This document shows, in pieces, positions 8,178-15,738 of a DNA stretch of 64,000 nucleotides; the stretch's first letter is position 1; each line of letters opens with the position of its first letter. The notes beneath the pieces were generated by a model. The model worked only from the letters and a program-made list of their open reading frames with translations, was not told where the DNA came from and did no database searches. This DNA is from Arthrobacter citreus (lineage in GTDB: Bacteria > Actinomycetota > Actinomycetes > Actinomycetales > Micrococcaceae): assembly GCF_038405225.1 (NCBI RefSeq), contig NZ_CP151657.1:3658001-3722000 (forward strand), given 5' to 3'. Position numbers and translations under genes: made by a program.

Positions 8178-9182
8178 TCATCCGCTAAAGACGTGTCCGG
8201 CGGTGTTGATAACCAGCACCACACCCAGAATCCCCGTCACCCAGGACAACGTGTTGGTGGATGTCCGGCTCAGGAAGCCGTCCAGTTTTTTCAGGACTGG
8301 ATCCACCCGCCGGGCAGCGGTCAAACGCGCGGCCAGAAGCACCAGCGCGGGTGCAATCATGAGCGTGCAATAGGCCGCGAGGACGACGCCGGGGAGGGGC
8401 CAGGCCAGGTCGGCCGTGCTGATCAAACCGATGGCGCCCAGATAAGGCAGCATGGTGGCGAGCTCGAGGGTGGCAGCCGCAAGAGCCAGGCCGACCAGGG
8501 CTGCGGCCCCACCACTTTGAGAGTCGGAGCCCACCGCCCGGTACCGCCATCGAGCGAGCCGCCCCGAGGGAAGGGTGCCTGCCGCGGTCCCGGCGGCAGC
8601 AGGGCCGTCGCCGCTAACTCCGTGCTGTATGCCAGAATCGGGTCCCGGAACACTACCTGCACCCTTCGGAACGCTGCCAACACCGCCCGGAACACTGCCT
8701 ACACCCTTCGGAACGCTGCCAACACCGCCCGGAACACTGCCAGCAATGTTCGGAACGCTGCCAACACCGTTTGGAACACTGCCAGCCCGGCCTGGAAAAT
8801 CGGCACCGGAGCCATTGGCTCCCGGCTGGTCAGCCAGGGTTGGCATTTGCGCCGGAACCCGGGCGGCCTTCTCCCGTTTTGCCTTGGCCTCGAGCTGGAA
8901 GCTCCATGCCAGCAGGGCTATGCCAGCGCCGAGCAGGAGGACGGAGAACCCGCGTGATTCAAAGAACGTTCCATAGTTTTCGACGACAAAGCCGGCGCCG
9001 AACAGGATGGCCAGCCCTGCCGCAAAGTAGAAAACCGCCACTGTCGTTAGAAACAGCAGTATCCGGCCGGGACGCAGCCTGCCCGGAGCCAGCAGCAGCC
9101 AGACCGGAATGAGCAGCGTGCCAAAGCTGGTGGAGTCCACGAGCGCGAGGACGGCCAAAGCACCAAAATGAGCAAGTTCCAT
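8178..9182 (-). CDS. GAP (Sap/sulfolipid-1-addressing) family membrane protein
   Basis: About 334 residues from ATG 9182, the first start that begins directly at a membrane helix; in-frame starts up to 9266 exist and no start has a clear ribosome site. Three helices at each end (N-terminal set about 5-100, C-terminal set about 230-330) fit the actinobacterial GAP/Sap family, which in mycobacteria helps move sulfolipids or glycopeptidolipids to the surface. The two halves are joined by a long hydrophilic linker carrying seven GSVPxxx heptads. The family normally has a short loop there, so the linker is a local expansion. Confidence 0.75.
   Translation of the reverse strand: MELAHFGALAVLALVDSTSFGTLLIPVWLLLAPGRLRPGRILLFLTTVAVFYFAAGLAILFGAGFVVENYGTFFESRGFSVLLLGAGIALLAWSFQLEAKAKREKAARVPAQMPTLADQPGANGSGADFPGRAGSVPNGVGSVPNIAGSVPGGVGSVPKGVGSVPGGVGSVPKGAGSVPGPDSGIQHGVSGDGPAAAGTAAGTLPSGRLARWRYRAVGSDSQSGGAAALVGLALAAATLELATMLPYLGAIGLISTADLAWPLPGVVLAAYCTLMIAPALVLLAARLTAARRVDPVLKKLDGFLSRTSTNTLSWVTGILGVVLVINTAGHVFSG
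8643..8783 (-). repeat. 21-bp tandem repeats encoding GSVPxxV heptads
   Basis: Six full units and one partial of a 21-bp repeat within the linker of the GAP-family gene, read as GSVPNGV, GSVPNIA, GSVPGGV, GSVPKGV and so on. Units alternate (PGGV/PKGV), which suggests duplication of a 42-bp pair. Confidence 0.9.
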
Positions 9183-9365
9183 GGCAGCAACAGTAGGAGG
9201 CCGCATCATCGCCGTCGTCCGCCGAAAGGAGGATCCAGGGTGGAGCGGGACGTCCGAACGGACCACTTCAGGGGTGTCCCATGACAGCTTGCGGCTGCGC
9301 CTCCGGTGACGGGAGGGCGGGTGCGGACCGAGACATGGGCCGCGCCCGGTGACGTTGCCCGGCGG

Positions 9366-10829
9366 CTACGCAGTGCCCGTCGCGGGCGGCGGGGCGAGCC
9401 GTGGGCTTCCCGGGTTCAGCAGCGAATGCCGCCGTCCGTAGAACCAGTAGATCAAGAGCCCAATGACGAGCCAGACGCCGAAGCGCAGCCACGTTTCCCA
9501 GTGCAGCTGCAGCATCAGGAACCCGGAGGAGAGCACGCCAAAGGCCGGAATCCACGGCATCAACGGCAGGCGGAACTCACGGGGTGCATCGGGCTGGCGG
9601 TAGCGCAGGACGATGACGGCAACGCTCACCACTACGAAGGCCGCGAGGATGCCGATGTTCGTGAGGTCGGCGACGGCCCGGATGGGAAAGACACCAGCGA
9701 GCAGAGCTGAGGCAATGCCGGCTATCCAGGTCACCCGCTGCGGAGTGTCACGCCGGTCGGTGCCGGAGAACCAGCCGGGCAGCAGCCCGTCGCGGCTCAT
9801 CGAGAACCAGACGCGGGTAACTCCCAGAAGGAATGTCAGCATGACAGTGAGGATGGACAGTACGGCAAAGGCCGAAATCACCGTGGCGATGACCGGCAGT
9901 CCGACGGATTGGAAGGCGGAGGCAAACCCGGCGGTGGGGCTGATGTCGGTGTATTTCTGCATGCCGGTCAGGACCAGTGTGGCCAGGATGTACAGCACCA
10001 TGGCCACACCGAGCGACAGCAGGATCGCCTTGGGCATGTGCTTCTTGCCGTCGGTGGCCTCCTCGGCGGCCGTACTCATGGCGTCGTATCCAAACACCGC
10101 AAAAAACACAGTGGCAGCGCCGGTGAACACCGCACCGAAGCCATTGGGCAGGAACGGCGAGTAGTTCTCCGGATTGATATAGAAGAAGCCAAGACCCACG
10201 ATGAACAGGATCAGCACCACTTTGATGGCCACCGCCACGAGCTCAAACCGGCCAAAGGTCTTGGTGCCGCGGCTCAGGATCCAGGTGATGAACAGGCAGA
10301 CCACCAGGGCTGGGACATTGATGACGCCGCCCTCCACGGTGTCTCCCGTGCCCTGCATCCAGGCCGGAACATTGATGCCGATGCCGGCCATGAACTCAGT
10401 GAAATAGCCGGAAATGCCGATGGCGACCACCGCCACAATGGCCGTGTATTCCAGCAGCAGATCCCAGCCGATAAACCAGCCGATGATCTCGCCCAGGGCC
10501 ACGTACCCGTAGGTGTAGGCCGAGCCGGCGCGTGGAACCATACCTGCAAACTCGGCGTAGGACAGGGCTGCAGCCGCGCTGGCGAGGCCAGCGATCAGGA
10601 AGGAAATCAGTACGCCGGGCCCGACGCCGGGGGCATCAGGCCCGCCGTTGGCCACCAGGCCGGCGAGGGTAAAGATGCCGATGCCGATAATGCCGCCAAC
10701 GCCGATGGCAGTGAGCTGCCACAGGCCAAGGCTTTTGAAGAGCTTATTGCCGGTTGTTTCGTCTTCCACCTCGTCGATGGGCTTGCGCCGGAAAAGGGAA
10801 GAGGAGGACGAGCTTTCTGCCGTGGCCAT
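9366..10829 (-). CDS. APC family amino-acid permease
   Basis: 487 residues, 12 or more membrane helices. The helix-1 motif GVGGIIGIGIFTLAG is the unwound substrate-binding segment of the amino acid-polyamine-organocation superfamily, and YAEFAGMVPRAGSAYTYGYV is the conserved helix 2-3 segment of the cationic amino-acid (CAT/YfnA) subgroup. It should import amino acids by proton symport; the exact substrate is not readable. GGAG six bases upstream supports ATG 10829. It is followed by 180 bp without a gene and stands alone. Confidence 0.92.
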   Translation of the reverse strand: MATAESSSSSSLFRRKPIDEVEDETTGNKLFKSLGLWQLTAIGVGGIIGIGIFTLAGLVANGGPDAPGVGPGVLISFLIAGLASAAAALSYAEFAGMVPRAGSAYTYGYVALGEIIGWFIGWDLLLEYTAIVAVVAIGISGYFTEFMAGIGINVPAWMQGTGDTVEGGVINVPALVVCLFITWILSRGTKTFGRFELVAVAIKVVLILFIVGLGFFYINPENYSPFLPNGFGAVFTGAATVFFAVFGYDAMSTAAEEATDGKKHMPKAILLSLGVAMVLYILATLVLTGMQKYTDISPTAGFASAFQSVGLPVIATVISAFAVLSILTVMLTFLLGVTRVWFSMSRDGLLPGWFSGTDRRDTPQRVTWIAGIASALLAGVFPIRAVADLTNIGILAAFVVVSVAVIVLRYRQPDAPREFRLPLMPWIPAFGVLSSGFLMLQLHWETWLRFGVWLVIGLLIYWFYGRRHSLLNPGSPRLAPPPATGTA

Positions 10830-10959
10830 GGGAGGCTCCGATCGTCGCTGCCGGTGTACCTGGGGTCACCGGAGCGTCACGCCGGCGACCAGAGCAGTAT
10901 CGTCCCGGTTAAACCCCCTTGGAAAGAGCCGCCGCAAAAAGAGCAGGCAGGGGGTGCTC

Positions 10960-11346
10960 CTATTGTCCGGTTTCGGGCTCCGCCGGGGACTGCCCGCCGT
11001 CGGCGTCTTCTTGTCCCTGAGCCTTGGCGGGCGATTCAACGAACTTCAATCCGACCACGCAGCCGATGATGCCGGCCAGGAAGAGGATTTTCAGCAGGCC
11101 GGGTTGTTCGTTGCCGAAGACCATGGCGTAGGCCACGGTGAGCACCGCGCCCAGCCCGGTCCACACCGCGTAGGCGGTGGATATGGGAATGAAGTTCATG
11201 GCGTAGGAGAGACCCACCATGGAAAGAATGCCGGCGGCGAGGAAGATCAGGGACGGCACAAGAACCGTGAAGCCTGCCGAAGCGTCCAGGGCGGTTGCCC
11301 ACACGGCTTCCAGGACGGCGCTGAGGAGCAAAACAATCCACGGCAT
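10960..11346 (-). CDS. SMR family exporter subunit (second of pair), probable guanidinium exporter
   Basis: 128 residues, four helices, with the essential membrane glutamate at position 13 (LSAVLEAVWATAL) and the TAYAVWTGLGAVLTV segment typical of the SugE/Gdx branch of small multidrug resistance proteins. The last 25 residues form a polar tail absent from the partner. It starts 2 bp after the partner's stop codon. Paired SMR genes usually encode antiparallel heterodimers. The guanidine-III riboswitch ahead of the pair argues that the substrate is guanidinium. Confidence 0.88.
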   Translation of the reverse strand: MPWIVLLLSAVLEAVWATALDASAGFTVLVPSLIFLAAGILSMVGLSYAMNFIPISTAYAVWTGLGAVLTVAYAMVFGNEQPGLLKILFLAGIIGCVVGLKFVESPAKAQGQEDADGGQSPAEPETGQ

Positions 11347-11348
11347 GC

Positions 11349-11663
11349 TTAGCCCACCACTTTCAGGCCGACGACGCAGCCAACCACACCGAGCAGCAGC
11401 AGGACCTTGATGACCGTGGCTTTCTCACCGCCGAACAGCATTGCGTACGCGGCGGTCAGGACGGCGCCGATCCCCACCCACACGGCGTATGCGGTGCCCA
11501 CCGGGATGGACTGCATGGCGACGGCGAGGCCGGCCATGCTGAGAACGATGCCCGCGGCGAAAATGACGGTGGGCCAGAGGCGCCGAAAGTTTTGTGACTT
11601 GCCGAGCGCCGTCGCCCAGACGGCCTCCAACATGCCGGAAAGAACAAGAATGACCCATGCCAT
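11349..11663 (-). CDS. SMR family exporter subunit (first of pair), probable guanidinium exporter
   Basis: 104 residues, the standard length of an SMR protein, with four helices, Glu13 in LSGMLEAVWATAL, and GTAYAVWVGIGAVLTAAYAM. This resembles SugE/Gdx more than EmrE. The gene starts at ATG 11663 with AAGGA seven to eleven bases upstream, and the mRNA leader folds as a guanidine-III riboswitch whose 3' end abuts this ribosome site. Expected role: proton-coupled export of guanidinium across the cell membrane together with the next gene. Confidence 0.9.
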   Translation of the reverse strand: MAWVILVLSGMLEAVWATALGKSQNFRRLWPTVIFAAGIVLSMAGLAVAMQSIPVGTAYAVWVGIGAVLTAAYAMLFGGEKATVIKVLLLLGVVGCVVGLKVVG

Positions 11664-11676
11664 GACAGATTCCTTT

Positions 11677-11717
11677 GGCCAGTCTTGTCGCTGTCCGGGT
11701 ACTGAACCGTCGTCCGG
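11677..11717 (-). ncRNA. Guanidine-III riboswitch (ykkC-III)
   Basis: On the reverse strand this 41-nt stretch begins CCGGACGA, continues through GTACCCGG and CAG-x-GACAAGAC, and ends GGCC. These blocks, their order and spacing, and the total length agree with the guanidine-III aptamer known from Thermobifida fusca (recalled, not searched). The block GTTCAGT can pair with ACTGGC to form the pseudoknot, with a conserved inner four base pairs. It ends directly against the AAAGGA ribosome binding site of an SMR exporter gene, 13 nt before the start codon, so it should control translation initiation: guanidine binding frees the site. Confidence 0.88.
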
Positions 11718-11833
11718 AGACCGGGATCCGGTCTTGACCTCCTACGGTAGCAAATCCGAAACGGGACTGCTGCTACCGCTGGATCATCCCTTCCACTTCC
11801 TTCGTGAAGACCTCGGCCGCGCCCTGGGGGCTC

Positions 11834-13387
11834 TCATGCTTCCGGCGGGGACTTCCTGCCCGCAGTCCTAACCCGGGACCTGCTCCAGCTCATGGTTCCG
11901 GCCACGGCTCTGGCCGGGATCCGTAACAGCGGCTTGGTCCAGCCCCCGGGCCGCGGCTGGACCTGCCGTGCCAGGATCAGGCCGATGCATGCCGCAGCCA
12001 GCGCCGGTACGGCGCCGGCAACAAAGATCGCTGCCTGCGGTCCGAGGACTTCGGCAAACCATCCGGTCAGGGGTCCGCCCACTGCCTGCCCGCCAATGAG
12101 CACCATGATGTACAGGCTCATCACGCGCCCGCGGATCGGCACTGCTGTGGTGGACTGCACCAGCTGGTTGGCACTGGTGATGAACTGCATGGAGCAGAAG
12201 CCGGCCACGATCATGGCTGCACCAAAGACCGGCAGCGACGGCGAAAAGGCGGACACGGCCAGCGCGCAGCCGTAACCGGCCGCACTGACAATGACTGTCC
12301 GCAGCCGCAGTGTCCGCCGCCGGGTTGACGCGATTGCACCGGCGAGGGCGCCGGTGGCGACCAGGGTGTTCAGGAGCCCGAAACCGTTGGCGCCGCTGCG
12401 GAACACCTGGTCCGCGAAGGCAGCCATAAGCACCGGCGTGCTCAAGGCAAAGACTGACACGAACGCGCACATGGCCATGGGCCAGAACACGGTGGGTGTG
12501 GTGCGTGCGTACCGCACGCCTTCCCGGAGCATTCCCTTGGTGCGCGGCGCCGGATCGGTCTTGAACAGCTGGTCAGTGCGCAGCCGTCCCAGCATGAAGA
12601 CGGTGAAGCTGCAGGCTGCGGCATTAATGGCGAAGGCCCAGCCTCCGCCCACCGCACCGATCAGCACGCCGGCCACCGCGGGCCCGACCATGGCGCCGAG
12701 CTGGAAGACGGAGGAGCTGACGCTCAGGGCATTGCGCAGGTGTTTTGGCCCCACCATCTCGTGGACAAAAACCTGGCGTGCGGGTTGGTCAATGACGGTG
12801 ACCAAACCCAGTGCCAGTGCCACAAGGTAGACGTGCCACACCTGCACGGCGCCGGTCAGGGCCAGGACTGCAAGGCCCAGGGCAAGCACTGCGGCGGCGG
12901 ATTGGCTCACCATGAGCAGGATCCGTTTGGAGTACCGGTCCGCAACCATTCCGCCGAGCGGCCCAAGGAGCAGAGTGGGCAGGAACTGGAAGGCCGTGGT
13001 GACGCCAACCGCGGTGACGCTCCCGGACAGCTCCAGAACAAGCCAGTCCTGGGCAATGCGCTGCATCCAAATGGCCACCACTGCTACCAGGTGGGCAGCA
13101 GTGAACAGGCGGAAGTTCAGGATCCTCAGCGATGCGAAAGTGTCGCGCCACGGCACAGGCTCGGAACGGGTTGTTGTGTGGCCGGATGGATTCCCGGGCG
13201 AAGCGTGGGGAGGATCCTGGCGCGAAGCGTCGGAAGAGATCCTGGATGAAGCGTGAGAAGGGTCTCGAGGGGAAGGGTCCTGCGGTGAAGGGGGCTGGAG
13301 TGTGCGGTGTGCCAAGGAACGTCCTGTGAGCGAAGAAGCGGGTGCCGTGCGCGGTGCGGTGATGCGATTCAGCCTAGTTCGGGACAA
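11834..13387 (-). CDS. MFS exporter (EntS/MFS_3 type)
   Basis: Up to 517 residues. The core from about residue 80 has 12 helices with the MFS loop motif GGMVADRYSKR between helices 2 and 3, as in the MFS_3 group that includes enterobactin exporter EntS. The first 75 residues are Pro/Ser/Asp repeats (SPQDPSPRDPSHAS) unlikely to be conserved. The start is doubtful: the frame opens at TTG 13387, while an internal GTG near residue 77 (VPWRDTFASLRILNFR) would give a normal-length transporter. It is divergent from a LysR-type regulator, which may control it. Substrate unknown. Confidence 0.85.
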   Translation of the reverse strand: MSRTRLNRITAPRTAPASSLTGRSLAHRTLQPPSPQDPSPRDPSHASSRISSDASRQDPPHASPGNPSGHTTTRSEPVPWRDTFASLRILNFRLFTAAHLVAVVAIWMQRIAQDWLVLELSGSVTAVGVTTAFQFLPTLLLGPLGGMVADRYSKRILLMVSQSAAAVLALGLAVLALTGAVQVWHVYLVALALGLVTVIDQPARQVFVHEMVGPKHLRNALSVSSSVFQLGAMVGPAVAGVLIGAVGGGWAFAINAAACSFTVFMLGRLRTDQLFKTDPAPRTKGMLREGVRYARTTPTVFWPMAMCAFVSVFALSTPVLMAAFADQVFRSGANGFGLLNTLVATGALAGAIASTRRRTLRLRTVIVSAAGYGCALAVSAFSPSLPVFGAAMIVAGFCSMQFITSANQLVQSTTAVPIRGRVMSLYIMVLIGGQAVGGPLTGWFAEVLGPQAAIFVAGAVPALAAACIGLILARQVQPRPGGWTKPLLRIPARAVAGTMSWSRSRVRTAGRKSPPEA

Positions 13388-13480
13388 GCAGGAATGGACG
13401 GAGTAGGCTCCCTATCAACCTCATTGCGGTTTGTTATGAGCACGGCCTGGTTTGATGCGGTGGGATATAGGCCTGGTAAT

Positions 13481-13525
13481 GGCAGTAATGGCAGTAATGG
13501 CAGTAATGGCAGTAATGGCAGTAAT
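13481..13525 (+). repeat. Five perfect 9-bp tandem copies ahead of the LysR gene
   Basis: GGCAGTAAT is repeated five times without error, with partial units on each side. It sits 25 bp before the probable LysR start, so it is either in the untranslated leader or, if an earlier in-frame ATG (13436) is used, codes for a (Asn-Gly-Ser)n linker. Confidence 0.95.
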
Positions 13526-13549
13526 GGCAACGGAGCAACCGGAGGCAAA

Positions 13550-14491
13550 ATGTACGAGCCCGCACAGCTGCTGAGTTTCCTTACCGTGGCGGAAACCCTG
13601 AGCTTCACCGGAGCAGCCGCCCGGTTGAACCTGGCCCAGCCCACCGTCAGCCAGCACGTGCGCAAGCTCGAAGCCGCATGCGGCCGGATCCTCCTGGAGC
13701 GCGACACCCAGACAGTGCGCCTGACCGACAACGGCGATGCCATGGCTGGTTTTGCCCGGAACATCCTGGCCGCGCACCAGAGCGCTGAATCATATTTTTC
13801 CGGTTCCGCCATGCGCGGCCGCATCCGCTTCGGAAGCGCCGATGACCTGTCTCTGACCCGTCTACCGGACATCCTGCGCCGCTTCCGCCGGCTGTATCCG
13901 CAGATCAACCTCGAGCTGACCGTCAGCCAGAGCGACCGCTTGCACCGCCGGCTGCAGGCCGGACAGCTTGATCTGGTGTTCATCAAGACTGCCGTCAACG
14001 CCGATCAAGGGACGCGCGCTGATCAGGGGTCCCATGCTGGTCAAGGGTCCCACGCTGGTCAAGGGGCCCACTCGGGTCAGGGTACGAACGCCGGTCAGGG
14101 GACGGATGTCCGCCGTGACCGGTTTGTCTGGGTGGGGCTGAAAGAAACAGTTTTGGAACAGGGTGCTCCGGTTCCGCTCGTGGCCTATCCGCATCCCAGC
14201 CTGAGCCGCCGCTTTGCCATTGAGGCGCTGGAAGCCGCAGGCCGGACCTGGCGGGTCACCTGCAACACCCGGGAGGTCAACGGCATCCTGGCTGCAACCC
14301 GTGCCGGAATTGGGCTGTCGGTGCTGCCGTCATCCCTGGTCCCGGCCGATTTGGAAAAGGTGGGCAGGCGGCTGGAGCTGCCGCCGTTGGGTGAAGTGGA
14401 TTTCACCCTGATGAGCAATCCGCTGGCCAACCGGGACGTCGTCGACGTGCTCGCAGCAGCCATCGCCGACAACGTTGTGGCCGGCGTCTAG
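13550..14491 (+). CDS. LysR family transcriptional regulator
   Basis: 313 residues from ATG 13550, chosen for the GGAGG five bases ahead and because MYEPAQLLSFLTVAET is a typical LysR N-terminus. The winged helix-turn-helix is at about 18-45 (AAARLNLAQPTVSQHVRKLE), followed by a periplasmic-binding-protein-like effector domain. Residues 151-186 are a tandem (A/H)GQG hexapeptide expansion inserted into that domain; without it the length would be about 277. The frame stays open to 13307 and includes the Asn-Gly-Ser repeat. Divergent from the MFS exporter, its likely target. Confidence 0.88.
   Translation: MYEPAQLLSFLTVAETLSFTGAAARLNLAQPTVSQHVRKLEAACGRILLERDTQTVRLTDNGDAMAGFARNILAAHQSAESYFSGSAMRGRIRFGSADDLSLTRLPDILRRFRRLYPQINLELTVSQSDRLHRRLQAGQLDLVFIKTAVNADQGTRADQGSHAGQGSHAGQGAHSGQGTNAGQGTDVRRDRFVWVGLKETVLEQGAPVPLVAYPHPSLSRRFAIEALEAAGRTWRVTCNTREVNGILAATRAGIGLSVLPSSLVPADLEKVGRRLELPPLGEVDFTLMSNPLANRDVVDVLAAAIADNVVAGV
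14000..14107 (+). repeat. Six 18-bp units inside the LysR effector domain
   Basis: Six imperfect 18-bp units read as ADQGTR, ADQGSH, AGQGSH, AGQGAH, SGQGTN and AGQGTD. All changes keep the frame, so the effector domain carries a 36-residue hydrophilic insertion. Confidence 0.9.
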
Positions 14492-14515
14492 GACCGGGGC
14501 CTCTTGGCCGGGTCC
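14491..14515. terminator. Possible terminator hairpin between convergent genes
   Basis: GGACC and GGTCC bracket an inner GGCC-TCTT-GGCC hairpin (nine pairs with a small internal loop) immediately after the LysR stop codon and ahead of the convergent LacI gene. No T-tract follows. Confidence 0.35.
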
Positions 14516-14547
14516 TCCCAAAGAAGCGTTACCGGGCGCCTCACGGC

Positions 14548-15576
14548 TTAAGCCCCGGGAACCGGACCCGTGCTGCCCCGAACCTGCAGGGTGGTGGGAA
14601 AAACGGTCCCGGCCGCTGCACCGGATTCGACGGCCGTACCCTCCGCAGACGGATGCAGCATTTCGTGGAGCCGTTGCCAGGCCTGTTCTCCGAGCTCGTT
14701 GAGTGGCACCGTAGCCGTGGTCAGCGGAGGTGAGGTGTACGCGGAGAATTCAATGTCATCGAACCCAGTGACCGACATTTCGCCGGGTACTGAAACCTCC
14801 TGCTCATGCAGTCCGCTAAGCAGACCCATGGCCACCAGGTCATTGAACGCCAGAACGCCTGTGGCTTGGGTGGCCAGCACGTCGTGGACGGCACCGTGGC
14901 CCGATGCAAAACTCACGCCGCCGGGCAGGATCTGCAGACTGACCTCCGGATGTTCCGCCGTAAACTGCTCCAGCCCCTGCAGGCGCAGACGGTTGGACGC
15001 GCTGCTTTCGGGCCCGGAGAGGAAAACCAATTTGCGGTGTCCCTGGGCGAACAGGTGCTCGGCGAGGGCCCGGATCCCGTCGGCATAGTCCACCGTCAAG
15101 GTGGGAGCGGCGCCGGACAACGTCCGGTTGATGAGCACCATGGGCTGCAGGGTGGGGGCTAAAGCCTCGAGTTCCTCATCGCTCATGCGCGGAGCACAGA
15201 GGACGACGCCGTCGCCCCGCCGCCGCGCGTCGGAGGCCAGGACGTGCTCCTCGCTCGAGGTTTCCGACGAATCGGCGATCAGCACGCGGTATCCGTCCCG
15301 TGCGGCAGCCATGCTGACGCCGCGCAGCACGGCCTGGAACATCGGGTTGGCCAAATCGGGAACCAGGATGCCAATCGTCTCGCTCTTGCCCAGTGCCAGG
15401 CTGCGGCCCAGGGGGTTCGGGTGGTACTGCAGATCCTCGGCCGCTGCCCGGACCCGGGCCGCGATGCCACGGTCCACGGTAAAGCTCCCGTTCATGACGC
15501 GTGAGACAGTGGCGAGGGAAACGCCGGCCCTGCTGGCGACATCGGCAATTCCGATGCGGCGTGGCTGCTTTGTCAT
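14548..15576 (-). CDS. LacI family transcriptional regulator (island regulator 1)
   Basis: 342 residues. The LacI helix-turn-helix is clear: IADVASRAGVSLATVSRVMNG (about 9-30), then the YHPNPLGRSLALGKSETIGI hinge and a sugar-binding-protein-like domain. The recognition-helix residues, in SLATVSRVMNG, are almost the same as in the second LacI protein of this window (SLATASRVLNG), which is consistent with both proteins reading similar operators. It is divergent from an oxidoreductase-SDR-enolase operon with a LacI-type operator between them, so it most likely represses that operon and perhaps itself. Confidence 0.93.
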   Translation of the reverse strand: MTKQPRRIGIADVASRAGVSLATVSRVMNGSFTVDRGIAARVRAAAEDLQYHPNPLGRSLALGKSETIGILVPDLANPMFQAVLRGVSMAAARDGYRVLIADSSETSSEEHVLASDARRRGDGVVLCAPRMSDEELEALAPTLQPMVLINRTLSGAAPTLTVDYADGIRALAEHLFAQGHRKLVFLSGPESSASNRLRLQGLEQFTAEHPEVSLQILPGGVSFASGHGAVHDVLATQATGVLAFNDLVAMGLLSGLHEQEVSVPGEMSVTGFDDIEFSAYTSPPLTTATVPLNELGEQAWQRLHEMLHPSAEGTAVESGAAAGTVFPTTLQVRGSTGPVPGA

Positions 15577-15647
15577 TTGTGGGGCTGACCTCTCAGGGTG
15601 AATGGATCATTGACGCGGTCACTGCGGTTTGATAAGCATATGCCAGA

Positions 15648-15663
15648 GAGAAAGCGTTTTCTC
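15648..15663 (+). promoter_or_regulatory. LacI-type operator ahead of the 15.7-19.3 kb operon
   Basis: GAGAAAGCGTTTTCTC is a 16-bp palindrome centred on CG with one mismatched pair, the usual geometry of LacI-family operators. It lies 76 bp before the first gene of the operon and 72 bp before the divergent LacI gene. Its core is shared with sites at 22540, 28704 and 29973. Confidence 0.75.
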
Positions 15664-15738
15664 ATGCGGCCCGCCACCAGTCTTCAGGGCACTGCCCCGC
15701 GGTGCGGACACTTCCGCCCGCCCTCGAAAGGAATAGTC

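Noticed and set aside
10960-11663. Generic quaternary-ammonium resistance (QacE/EmrE) annotation
   Set aside because: Sequence is nearer SugE/Gdx and the guanidine-III riboswitch points to guanidinium.
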